From assembly GCF_000931445.1 (NCBI RefSeq), contig NZ_CP010849.1, positions 62,001 to 126,000 of the forward strand: 64,000 bases of DNA, given 5' to 3'. The notes below the pieces were generated by a model, which had not been told where the DNA came from, did no database searches, and saw only the letters and a list, made by a program, of their open reading frames with translations. Positions 7,868-15,944 of this stretch are shown here, in pieces; position 1 is the stretch's first letter; each line of letters starts with the position of its first letter. The position numbers were made by a program, and so were the translations under genes. This stretch comes from Streptomyces cyaneogriseus subsp. noncyanogenus (lineage in GTDB: Bacteria; Actinomycetota; Actinomycetes; Streptomycetales; Streptomycetaceae).

Positions 7868-9072
7868 TCCCGCGACTCGTTCTGCTGGCAGGCATTGCAC
7901 ACGTTGTCGTCGTTGTACTCGTACGGGGTCTCGGATGGACGAAGGTGTGCGTTTCGGCATGATGTGCACAGGTCTCCTCCGCAGGTGCGGCATCCTACGT
8001 AGCGGCCGCCCGCATACTCGTAACGCCGTTTCTCGAAGTCTGGGCTGTTGCAGGATGTTTGAGTGATTTGCTTGACTTCTGGGTAGATCATAGAAATAGG
8101 GTAGGTTTCTTTTAATTTCATCTGGTTCAGGTTTCGACCTTCGGGGAAGGTTCGCAGCCAGTCTCCTTGCAGGTGGAGTTCGTCAGTTCCGCATACGCGC
8201 ACGAGGGTCAGGCCTTCGGCGTGTGCCTTGTACGCCTTGGACCACAGGTTGGCAAAGGCTTGCGAGCGGATGACGTGCATCCAGTCGGGGCGACGCAGTT
8301 CCCTGTTCTGCGTCGACTCCCCCAGGGTGGAGACGAACTTGGCGTACATGGCTTTGACGTACTCGAGCGTGACCTTGTCGTTCTCGTCGAGGGCGCGCGC
8401 TCGGGCGTCGCGCAGTGTGGTACGGAACTTTTCGAGCAGGTTTTCGGTAGCGCCGGACGTATAGGACTCATGGATGACAGGTGGATCGCATAGTGCGTGT
8501 CCGGGTCCTGACAGGCGCAGCAGGAGTCGCAGGGTGGGCTCGGTGACCCATACAGGGCCGGGTTCCTGTCGTGGGCCCATGGGGTTGGGCAGGTAGGCGT
8601 CGTGTTCCCAAGGCGGGGGTGTGATGAGGTGGATGCCGGCGCGGCGCCGGTCGTGGTGTTCGGGGTTGCTGGGTTCGAGACGACCGAGTGGTAAGTGGGT
8701 CTTGAGGGCGGACAGGAAGGCGCCGTTGATGTCGAGCGCTGCGACCGGGCTGGTGTGTTCTGGTGCCTCGGGGCGTTGCCAGTTGAGACGTGCTTCCCAG
8801 ATGAGGTCGGGTTCGCGGGGGCCTGGTTTGCGGAGCATCCCTGGCAATGCAGGGTGGTGGACGATGTCGTATCGGCCTCCTACGCGGCAGGCGTTGAGCA
8901 GGGCCATGGCGTCGGGGATCGCACGGGCGGTGAGTGCTGCGGTTGCTTTGTGTGGGTCACCGTCGTGAGCGGCCAGTGCCGCGGTGACGTTCTGACTGAT
9001 CAGATCCTGGCTGGTGCTTGATCGTTGTGGTGCGCTGCTGCGGGGCTTGGGGATGCGGTTGTCCGGTTTCAC
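7864..9072 (-). CDS. Polymerase-palm-like (Tap-related?) protein with zinc-ribbon tail
   Basis: 402 aa from GTG 9072. Three spaced motifs resemble a family-B polymerase or Tap palm: AALDINGAFLSAL (Asp114), VKAMYAKFVSTLGES (239-253) and LVRVCGTDELHLQGD (Asp297). Between them come LPNPM...GPVWVTEPTLRLLL and RRPDWMHVIRSQAFANLWSK, which parallel the order of segments in the C-terminal half of Streptomyces Tap as I recall it. The last 50 residues hold CRTCGGDLCTSC and CNAC, a likely zinc-binding pair. It lacks the N-terminal HTH of classical Tap. I infer a DNA- or RNA-synthesising or end-binding protein; a catalytically dead homologue is possible. It lies 1.7 kb from the coupled Tap-like pair. Confidence 0.4.
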   Translation of the reverse strand: MKPDNRIPKPRSSAPQRSSTSQDLISQNVTAALAAHDGDPHKATAALTARAIPDAMALLNACRVGGRYDIVHHPALPGMLRKPGPREPDLIWEARLNWQRPEAPEHTSPVAALDINGAFLSALKTHLPLGRLEPSNPEHHDRRRAGIHLITPPPWEHDAYLPNPMGPRQEPGPVWVTEPTLRLLLRLSGPGHALCDPPVIHESYTSGATENLLEKFRTTLRDARARALDENDKVTLEYVKAMYAKFVSTLGESTQNRELRRPDWMHVIRSQAFANLWSKAYKAHAEGLTLVRVCGTDELHLQGDWLRTFPEGRNLNQMKLKETYPISMIYPEVKQITQTSCNSPDFEKRRYEYAGGRYVGCRTCGGDLCTSCRNAHLRPSETPYEYNDDNVCNACQQNESRD

Positions 9073-9319
9073 CTCGTACCGGGCAGGGCGCGGGGGTGCG
9101 GGGGCGGGGATAGCAGCCTCGGCGCATTCTGCGGCAGTCGCATGCCGATCGCAGTGAGGGCTCCGGCTGGCGCAGCGATCAGGTTGATTCTCATTCGGGC
9201 ACCCTCAGGTAGCAGTGTGGAGCGATGACTTCGACGTGTGTGTGATTTGCTCAGCGTGGCAACCTGGGCAGCGAAGGGCCTCGTCTGCCTTGGTTCTGTG
9301 CGGTCGGCGACCGGTCCCT

Positions 9320-12145
9320 TCAGGGCGCTGAGGGCGGCAGTGTGGGGGTCTTGCGACGTGACCACGAACTGGGGCTCGGAAGGTTGCCGTTGACGACGAT
9401 GACTGCGACGAGTGAAGGCGCCTCGGGGTTGGTCAGTCCGTGAAGCGCTGGCTGGAGGGTGAAGAGGTAGTTTTCCGGAACGCCGACGGGTGAGGCCTTA
9501 CGGCTCATGTCCAGGATGCAGAGAATCGAGAGGCGTGCGCCGTCGGCGGCTGCGTACTGCGTTGGCTGCCCCATGTACTTGCGGGCTCTGTCTCGGGTGA
9601 CCGGGGTGTTGCGCTCGACTTTCAGCTCGGCGGTGATGCCATCGTGCCGGACATCCAGGTAGCCCAGGGCGAGTGGGGTGCCTCGTTGCAAGCGCCCGCC
9701 GAGTTCCGGTTCTGCCTGGAGTTCCTTGTACAGGTCGTCATGAAATTTGCGCTCGGTTACGTGGCTTCCGCGCTTGTAGTGCTTGTTCCACGTCATGGTG
9801 AGGCCGGTGCGGCAGATGGCGGTGAAGAGGCGGCAGAAGGCTTGGAGCTGGTCCTCGTCGTAACCGGCCCGGTGCAGATTTTCGTAGAGGGCGAGCAGCC
9901 GCTCGTCGAAGACGGGGAAGTTGGTCAGGAAGTCGCGTGAGGCGTCGAAGGGCCGGAATCGGATTTCGCGGTGTCCGGCGGTGTCGAGGCTCTCGGTAAC
10001 GGGTTTGCCGTCCCGGGTTCCGCGCCAGCGCAGCTTGACCGAGAACGGCGGGGCGGGACTGCCTGCGGGCAGAGCGAAGCGGAGGATGAGCGTGCCGGTG
10101 GCGCTCAGTGTGTCGGGGCCGTCCGCGCTCGGCGGGCGTGTCCAGAGGTAGGTGGGCGTTTCCGCTTCGTTGGGGGTGAAGTGGCTGAGGAGTTCGGCTT
10201 CGAGGGTCTCGGCCCACTCGGGCCAGGAGCCGGTGCGTACGTCCAGGCGGAGTTCGTATACGGTCGAGTGACGCAGGACCTGCGGGCCGGTGACAAGGCG
10301 TCCGTCCACGCTGGCCAGTACGACTGCAACGGTCGGCTGGTCCTCGACCAGCCGGGTGTCCGCCTCGTTGCCGAAGACGGTGTGGGAAGTGAGTGGCGTG
10401 CGGCGTGGGCCGCGCGCGATGACAAGTGGCAGGGGCAGGGCGGCCCACTCCGCCAGGAGGTCGGCCACGCCGCTGGCGTCTGCAACGGCTTGGACCTGCC
10501 GCAGAGCGGCTATCAGCGGTCCGGCCAGTGGGTCAGTGCCGTGGAATCGCTTCTCCAGTTCGGTTGCGGTCACTGCTGCGCGGCGGCGCGCTGCAGTGAC
10601 CAGGGCGTTCATCTCGATGGTGTCGGCGTCCAGTTCCGCTGCGTCAAGTCGGATCAGGAAGGCGGCCACCTCGCACAGGGCGGCGAAGCACCGGCCGTAG
10701 GCGGCGGTCGCCGTTGCCTGCTGACACTGCTCTCTGAGCGTGGCTGCGGTGCTCTGCAAGTGGGCTGCGCGGCCGCGGAGCGCGACGGCCGGGTCGCTGT
10801 CGGAATGGCCCTGGCCTGCCCCGGCAGCCGGTACCAGCTCGTGGCCCGTGAGAAGGCTGCGGACTGTGACACGAGTGCGGGCTTGGTCCGCCAGGGCGCT
10901 CGCATCGTTGTCTGCTCCGATGGCTTGAGCAGCATGCGTCAGTGCAAGGGCGGTCGCACGCATATCTTCTCCGGCCACCGCGGCTGCATCAAAGGTGGCC
11001 GCGGCGGCGATCAGGGTGAGCAGGGCTCGGTGGAGGGTGAATGCAGGCTCGTCCGGGGTTGTCTTGAGGACACTGTTCAGGATGGTGGCGGCATCTCCGG
11101 GGCGGGCTGCCCGCCAGGCGACTTCGGCGTATTCGGCCGCACCGACCACCTGGTGTGGCCCGAGTTCGAGAGCGGCCGCCTGAAGATCCTCCACCGTCAG
11201 GCTGGCCAGGCCCGAGCCGCAGTTAAGCAGCGCGCACAGTTCCAGGTTGTCGTGGGCGTTGAGCCGGTCGTTGACGCGCGGGTCGCGCACTTGGCGCAGC
11301 CGTAGCTGGGCCATGGCCGGGGTGGTGGCGGTCTGCGGCAGCCAGTCACGGTTCAGGGCGTCGCGTAGGTCGTAGCCGTCGAGGTCGGCGGCGCGTCGGA
11401 GGATTTCCTGTTCCGTGTGGATCCTGAGGGCTTCATTGCCTCGGGAGTGCTTGGAGGCAGCCGCCATGGCCTTCTTGACGGTGTCCGGAAAGCGGGCGAT
11501 GTCTACGTGTTCGCAGACCGACAGGGCGTAGGCCAGCAGAGAGGCGCTGTCCTCGGTGCTCCAGTCCAGACGCAGGGCGGTGTCGAGGACACCGTCGATG
11601 ACGCCTAGGTAAGGGTCGGTGAGCAGCGCTGGCAGGAGGTCGGAGATGCTCGAGGGCAGCTGATGCGCGCGGCCGATGTCCGCCCAGGCGGTTAGCGCTG
11701 CCGACCGCGAGGCTACATCGGAGTCGACGATGTAAGTGTGCAGGAGCGGGATGATCATCCGCAGCAGGCCGGGGTGGTCGCCGTGGCGTCGTCCGATCGT
11801 CCCCAGGAGCGGCAGCAAGCGCGGCACGATGACGTGTTTGCGCTGGCTGTCGCGTTCGTCGGTGATGGTGTCGATGACCGCGCCGCATACTGCCGTTGCT
11901 TCGATGGTGGCGATGTGCTCCAAAGCGTCCAGGAGCCTGCCGATGCTGGATGCCAACGACTGCCGGTAGGCCATTCGCTCCAGGAACTGCAGCTCCGGCG
12001 GGGCCGGTTCCGGGGCCGCCAGGAGCGGGGTGGGGGTGGTATTCGCCGACTCCAGTGTGTCAATGGCTGTCAGGGCCGCACCCAGGAGGGCAGCAAGCTG
12101 CGGCTGCGTCCAGGCCGGATGGGTCTGGGCCAGCTGCTTGATCAA
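9320..12145 (-). CDS. Large helical-repeat protein with C-terminal PD-(D/E)XK nuclease
   Basis: 941 aa from TTG 12145, but that start is doubtful. The same frame is coding-like upstream (VFEYLLSTCLTRVGGDWGGEVRF) back to a TGA near 12253 with no good start codon, so this is probably the C-terminal part of the gene at 12196-13563 in another frame. The first 400 residues look like HEAT/TPR-type helical repeats. Near the C-terminus LGYLDVRHDGITAELKVE fits the D...ExK core of a PD-(D/E)XK nuclease, and the preceding EFHDDLYKEL-type helix suits that fold (seen as KFHDDLYKEL). It lies in a block of similarly built proteins, so anti-phage or anti-plasmid defence is the best inference. The family is not one I can name. 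Confidence 0.6.
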   Translation of the reverse strand: MIKQLAQTHPAWTQPQLAALLGAALTAIDTLESANTTPTPLLAAPEPAPPELQFLERMAYRQSLASSIGRLLDALEHIATIEATAVCGAVIDTITDERDSQRKHVIVPRLLPLLGTIGRRHGDHPGLLRMIIPLLHTYIVDSDVASRSAALTAWADIGRAHQLPSSISDLLPALLTDPYLGVIDGVLDTALRLDWSTEDSASLLAYALSVCEHVDIARFPDTVKKAMAAASKHSRGNEALRIHTEQEILRRAADLDGYDLRDALNRDWLPQTATTPAMAQLRLRQVRDPRVNDRLNAHDNLELCALLNCGSGLASLTVEDLQAAALELGPHQVVGAAEYAEVAWRAARPGDAATILNSVLKTTPDEPAFTLHRALLTLIAAAATFDAAAVAGEDMRATALALTHAAQAIGADNDASALADQARTRVTVRSLLTGHELVPAAGAGQGHSDSDPAVALRGRAAHLQSTAATLREQCQQATATAAYGRCFAALCEVAAFLIRLDAAELDADTIEMNALVTAARRRAAVTATELEKRFHGTDPLAGPLIAALRQVQAVADASGVADLLAEWAALPLPLVIARGPRRTPLTSHTVFGNEADTRLVEDQPTVAVVLASVDGRLVTGPQVLRHSTVYELRLDVRTGSWPEWAETLEAELLSHFTPNEAETPTYLWTRPPSADGPDTLSATGTLILRFALPAGSPAPPFSVKLRWRGTRDGKPVTESLDTAGHREIRFRPFDASRDFLTNFPVFDERLLALYENLHRAGYDEDQLQAFCRLFTAICRTGLTMTWNKHYKRGSHVTERKFHDDLYKELQAEPELGGRLQRGTPLALGYLDVRHDGITAELKVERNTPVTRDRARKYMGQPTQYAAADGARLSILCILDMSRKASPVGVPENYLFTLQPALHGLTNPEAPSLVAVIVVNGNLPSPSSWSRRKTPTLPPSAP

Positions 12146-12195
12146 AGTCGCGGCCGGGAAGCGTACCTCGCCGCCCCAGTCACCCCCGACGCGGG

Positions 12196-13563
12196 TCAGA
12201 CACGTGGAAAGCAGATACTCAAAGACCTCCTCTGCTGGCTCGCATCGAGCTGAGGATCACCCGCAGTGCGAAATCGGTACCCAGGGTCGATGAGGCGGCC
12301 GGCCTGCTCCAGCACACCGAACAGGCGCTCACGCACGGAGTCTCCGGCTGTGCGGCCGGTGTGCTCGAGCTGGGCAGGCACGTCACCCACCTCCAGGACG
12401 AGCAGGGTGGCGAGGGACCTTTGGACCGTGGCGATCGGTGCGGGATCGTTGTGGTGGTCGCCGTCCACCCCCAGGTTCAGGAGCATCTGCGGCACGAGCG
12501 CGCCTGCCGCATCCGGGTGGGTGAACGCCAGGGCTTGTACGGCGGTTGCGGCAGCACGCCGATCCATCTCCAGCTCTCGTCCTGATTGAGGAGCGGGCCG
12601 CACACCGGGCGGGACCACTAGCGGCTCGGATGGTCGCGGGGCCGGCAACATGCTGGTGAGCACACGGGCCACGGCCTGAGGGGCCGCTCCGGCTGCCACG
12701 CGAAGAGCGCTGGCGTCTCCGGTTCCGCCCTCGTAGACCCCGAAGCGTCGGCTTTGAGGCTCAGCGAGGTACACCAGGGACCGAACCACTGGCTCGTCCA
12801 CCTGGCCCCCATCTTGGAGACTCAGCAGGTCGGCCACGCAGCGGCCGGCCTCGACAACAGGGCTGCGCCGCAGAGTGGCCAGAGCGGCTCGCAGGACGTT
12901 CGCTGCGTGCTCGCGGCGGACGCGAGCCACGTGCCGCAGCGGCGTCAGCAGCTCCGGGACGTGGACGTCGGTCACCAGGTCCAGGGCCAACGCGATCACA
13001 GGGGTGCTGAAGGTCTCCGGCGCCCGCTCGGCCAGCGCAGTCAATCGCCGCAGTGCAGCGTCGCAGACCTCTCGGTCCCGTTCCGTTCCGGGCTCCTGGT
13101 CCAGGACGCCGATGTCGTCCAGAGCACTGGCCATCGCTGGATCCGACGACGCCTGCGCGCCCCGACGGTCCTCCGCACGCTGCTCCCACGCGCGGTGCCG
13201 CTTCGCCGTTTCCGCTCGTTCGGCCTCCTCAGCTCTCGCTGCGGCCTCTTTACGTTCGTCCATGACCGTGGCAAGGTTCGGCACGTCGCCCGTCGGACGG
13301 CGGTGGGAGCAGCCCACGCAATGCTGTTCGTAGAACTCCCCGACAATCCAGTCCAGGTTCGCGCTGGCACCGCCATGCGCCACGAGGCAGCTCACCTGCC
13401 GCGTGTTGATCGGCAGGCCGGTGGCGGCTTCGGCCATCCCCTGGCCGCCGAACTCGGTGAACGTCATGTTCAGACAGTGACGGCGGGCCATCTCCATCGT
13501 GACGGCATTCTTACGGCCGGTTCTCACCGCATCATCGAAAAATCGCTCTGCCTGGCTGCTCAC
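12196..13563 (-). CDS. N-terminal part of the helical-repeat protein (probable frameshift)
   Basis: 455 aa. The start has MSSQAERFFDDAVRTGRKNAV. A Cys/His cluster HCVGCSHRR (about residue 80) may bind a metal, and an acidic/Arg coiled coil (about 105-140) follows. The remainder is HEAT-like helical repeats. The last 20 residues (GDPQLDASQQRRSLSICFPRV) do not look natural, whereas the -1 frame over the same bases continues smoothly into the 941-aa protein downstream. Corrected, the two would make one protein of roughly 1,400 aa with a C-terminal nuclease. Whether the shift is real, programmed or a read error cannot be told from the sequence. Confidence 0.6.
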   Translation of the reverse strand: MSSQAERFFDDAVRTGRKNAVTMEMARRHCLNMTFTEFGGQGMAEAATGLPINTRQVSCLVAHGGASANLDWIVGEFYEQHCVGCSHRRPTGDVPNLATVMDERKEAAARAEEAERAETAKRHRAWEQRAEDRRGAQASSDPAMASALDDIGVLDQEPGTERDREVCDAALRRLTALAERAPETFSTPVIALALDLVTDVHVPELLTPLRHVARVRREHAANVLRAALATLRRSPVVEAGRCVADLLSLQDGGQVDEPVVRSLVYLAEPQSRRFGVYEGGTGDASALRVAAGAAPQAVARVLTSMLPAPRPSEPLVVPPGVRPAPQSGRELEMDRRAAATAVQALAFTHPDAAGALVPQMLLNLGVDGDHHNDPAPIATVQRSLATLLVLEVGDVPAQLEHTGRTAGDSVRERLFGVLEQAGRLIDPGYRFRTAGDPQLDASQQRRSLSICFPRV

Positions 13564-13664
13564 TCCACTACTGTCTCAGGCACCACTGACAACGCCGCCC
13601 GACCATCGCTCATTGCAGACTTCACGTTTCACAGCGTCGCCCGAGGTCCTGACTGGCTTCGAAG

Positions 13665-14273
13665 GTGGTGTCGCTGTCGCCCTGCGGGATTTGGGCCAGG
13701 GTGAGGCCCGCCTGGCGCAGGGACAGTTGGCTGGCCCGGGAGCAGAAGGACGACGAGGCACATGTACAGCGCTCCACCCGCTACTTCGACGAGTTCCGCG
13801 CCCGCCAGAAGAAGACCATCGCCCTGTTCCCCAGCAACGGGGTGTCCCTCAAAGCCGCGGAGCAGCTGCTCCATCTGCCTGACAGCGTGGTCGAAGGGCC
13901 ACAAGCCATAGCGAAGGGGCGCAAGCCCTTGCCGCCGATCGACGAGCTGCTCCTGGCCATGGGCGAGCCCTTCCCCCAGCCGGGCTGGCTACCGGCGGCG
14001 TTCTCACTGCTGAGTCAGGTCACCCACAGCACTCCCACCGGGCGCGCGCACATGGCCCGCTACGTCGACGGCACACTGAGGGCCCACGACATCTCCCCCG
14101 AGATGCTGGCCCTGGCCCTCGACGTCGCCTGCCTGGGCAGCGCCCGGCTCATCGGCCTGTCGTACCTGCTTTTGACCCGCGGTGACGACACGGCAAAACA
14201 GTACGCGCTCGGTCTTGAGGAACGAGCCCTTGCCGTGCACAACACGGCGCGCCTGGTCCACTGGCTCGACTGA
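13665..14273 (+). CDS. Hypothetical protein, possibly 5' truncated
   Basis: 202 aa if it starts at GTG 13665. Coding character is good from about SWLAREQKDDEAHVQRSTRYFDEFRARQKK onward and poor before, so the true start may be near 13730 or lost. The body (ALFPSNGVSLKAAEQLLHLPD, LAMGEPFPQPGWLPAAFSLL) is mostly helical, without a motif I recognise. The gene converges on the HEPN-like gene (stop to stop, 39 bp apart) and is divergent from the split nuclease gene. Confidence 0.45.
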   Translation: MVSLSPCGIWARVRPAWRRDSWLAREQKDDEAHVQRSTRYFDEFRARQKKTIALFPSNGVSLKAAEQLLHLPDSVVEGPQAIAKGRKPLPPIDELLLAMGEPFPQPGWLPAAFSLLSQVTHSTPTGRAHMARYVDGTLRAHDISPEMLALALDVACLGSARLIGLSYLLLTRGDDTAKQYALGLEERALAVHNTARLVHWLD

Positions 14274-14312
14274 CTCCCACCTCCCAGGACGGCGCACCAT
14301 AGGTCCTGCCGA

Positions 14313-15410
14313 TCAGTTGTCGCACCAGGCGCTCATGCGGTCGGCGACGTGAGCGGTGTGGAGCGCAAGGGTGTCGCCGAGCGATCGTGCTTCATCTGCT
14401 GGGAAGTAGGCGTCCAGGAGGCCGTAGAGCGGTGCGTCAAGAGACAGTCGTTCCCGCACGTCCCGCGTGGGGCGGTAGTGGACCAGAGTGTTCCTGAAGC
14501 CTCTGTGAGCCTGAAGGATCAGGTTGCTCATCGGGGCGTCGAGGATGTCCTTCAGCAGCGCTCGGTCCGGCGGGCGGAGTTCGGCTCCGTACTGGTCGTC
14601 GAGCTTGCCGAGGCTGGAGAGGACGTGATGAAGGGTGATATAGCGCAGCTTGAACAGCGTTGTCGCCGAGGAGGGGTTGGTGTCGTCGGCGAGGAGGACG
14701 GCAACGGTGTTCAGTGCACAGGTCATGGCTGTCAGGGATGCCTTGGTCTCCTCTCGGAGGGCGGGATCGAAGCTTCGTCGGTAGTGCTTTTCGGCACGCA
14801 CCTCGTTCTCGGTCAGGTCCGTTTTCTGCACGGCGTCGAGGGCGGTCTGCCCCTGCCAGGGCAGGCCCTCTGCCGCCGCGGCGATGTAACTGCCCTGTTC
14901 CACCGCGACGGCATGCAGTCTGGGGCCGAGCTCATCCTGGTTTTTGAAGGCCTGCGGGGGAAAGGCGAGGAAGAAGCTGGCTGTGTGCGAGGTCGAGACG
15001 AGTCTGCCGCGGAAGCGCCACAGGACGAGATCCTTCTCCAGCGGCCGGGCCAGTGGCAGCCAGGTGTTGTCGAGGAATTCCTGACGGTGTTCCTCGATGA
15101 TGCGCCGGAAGTCGGCGCCGACGTCGTCCAATTCCTTGTACTTGTCGTCGTAGAGCTTGACCGAGTGCCGAGCGCGCTCGATGGCGGGCGCGCAGTCGTA
15201 GGCGAGGGCGTCCGCGAGGTCAGGATCGACGTGGCGAAGTGCCCGATGGGACTCGTGGATGATCAGGCACATGTAGTTGTGCATGCAGAAGATCGGGATG
15301 ACAGCCTGGTCGGGGGCGGCCGTGACGTTGTGGGCGAAGCGTCGCAGGAACATGATGTCCTGTGCGATCAGTGCCAGGGCGATGTCGTTGCCGGGGGCTG
15401 TTGTCGTCAT
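14313..15410 (-). CDS. HEPN-motif helical protein next to a STAND ATPase
   Basis: 365 aa from ATG 15410, almost all alpha-helical. Near the C-terminus GFRNTLVHYRP contains R-x4-H (RNTLVH), the catalytic signature of HEPN ribonuclease-type domains. The N-terminal part (FAHNVTAAPDQAVIPIFCMHNYMCLIIHESHRAL) is not recognised. It lies downstream of and in the same direction as the STAND ATPase at 15902-19447, with the assembly scar between them, so the two may share a transcript and work together. If the motif is real, the protein could be an RNase effector or an abortive-infection component. The motif is short and this reading is tentative. Confidence 0.45.
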   Translation of the reverse strand: MTTTAPGNDIALALIAQDIMFLRRFAHNVTAAPDQAVIPIFCMHNYMCLIIHESHRALRHVDPDLADALAYDCAPAIERARHSVKLYDDKYKELDDVGADFRRIIEEHRQEFLDNTWLPLARPLEKDLVLWRFRGRLVSTSHTASFFLAFPPQAFKNQDELGPRLHAVAVEQGSYIAAAAEGLPWQGQTALDAVQKTDLTENEVRAEKHYRRSFDPALREETKASLTAMTCALNTVAVLLADDTNPSSATTLFKLRYITLHHVLSSLGKLDDQYGAELRPPDRALLKDILDAPMSNLILQAHRGFRNTLVHYRPTRDVRERLSLDAPLYGLLDAYFPADEARSLGDTLALHTAHVADRMSAWCDN

Positions 15411-15728
15411 GGCCGTGCTCTTCTTCGGGTGCCGGGGAGGGTGTCGCCTCCTGTCGTACGGGACCGGTCCTGGCTTGGTGTCGGCAAGGGGCCGGGCAGG
15501 TGCTCACGGCATCGTGTCAGCAATCGGTGCCAGGACACATCAGGTTTTGGCTCCGCAGACCAGTGCGGACCCGGGCATGCAGCCGGCGGCGAACGACCGC
15601 AGAGCTGGGGGCGGCGGTGGCGGTGACCGCTGTGGTGAGGTTGGGACACCCTTTCGAGAAGGTGGCTGCAGTACGCGACCCCGACGATCCCAATGCACGC
15701 GGGGCGGAGATTTCGAGCTCGAGGAGGA

Positions 15729-15944
15729 AGACGAGGCCGAAGCAGCGGAGTCCGGCTCGGTGCATCGCCCGGTCAGCCTGCCTGTTCTGCGTCCTGCGGG
15801 ACCAATTCCTCCCAGTCGTATAACTTCGTATAATGTATGCTATACGAAGTTATTACGAGACGAGGCCGAAGCAGCGGAGTCCGGCTCGGTGCATCGCCCG
15901 GTCAGCCTGCCTGTTCTGCGTCCTGCGGGACCAATTCCTCCCAG
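15729..15944. repeat. 87-bp direct repeat flanking a 42-bp linker
   Basis: Bases 15729-15815 are repeated exactly at 15858-15944, separated only by the linker at 15816-15857. The right copy holds the real C-terminus of the STAND gene; the left copy is the same coding DNA again. Removing one copy and the linker (129 bp) restores a simple gene end. I regard this as an assembly artefact. Confidence 0.85.
15816..15857. other. Perfect loxP-containing 454 paired-end linker
   Basis: The 42 bases are the wild-type loxP site (13-bp arms around the ATGTATGC core) with the extra tcgt and tacg ends that, from memory, define the 454 Titanium paired-end linker. It is not expected naturally in an actinomycete. 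Translated, it gives the familiar artefact peptide ITSYNVCYTKLL. Confidence 0.92.

Noticed and set aside
15816..15857. Engineered or natural Cre/lox site
   Set aside because: The extra flanking bases match a sequencing linker and the surrounding 87-bp duplication is typical of mate-pair assembly, not of Cre integration. Engineering cannot be fully excluded.
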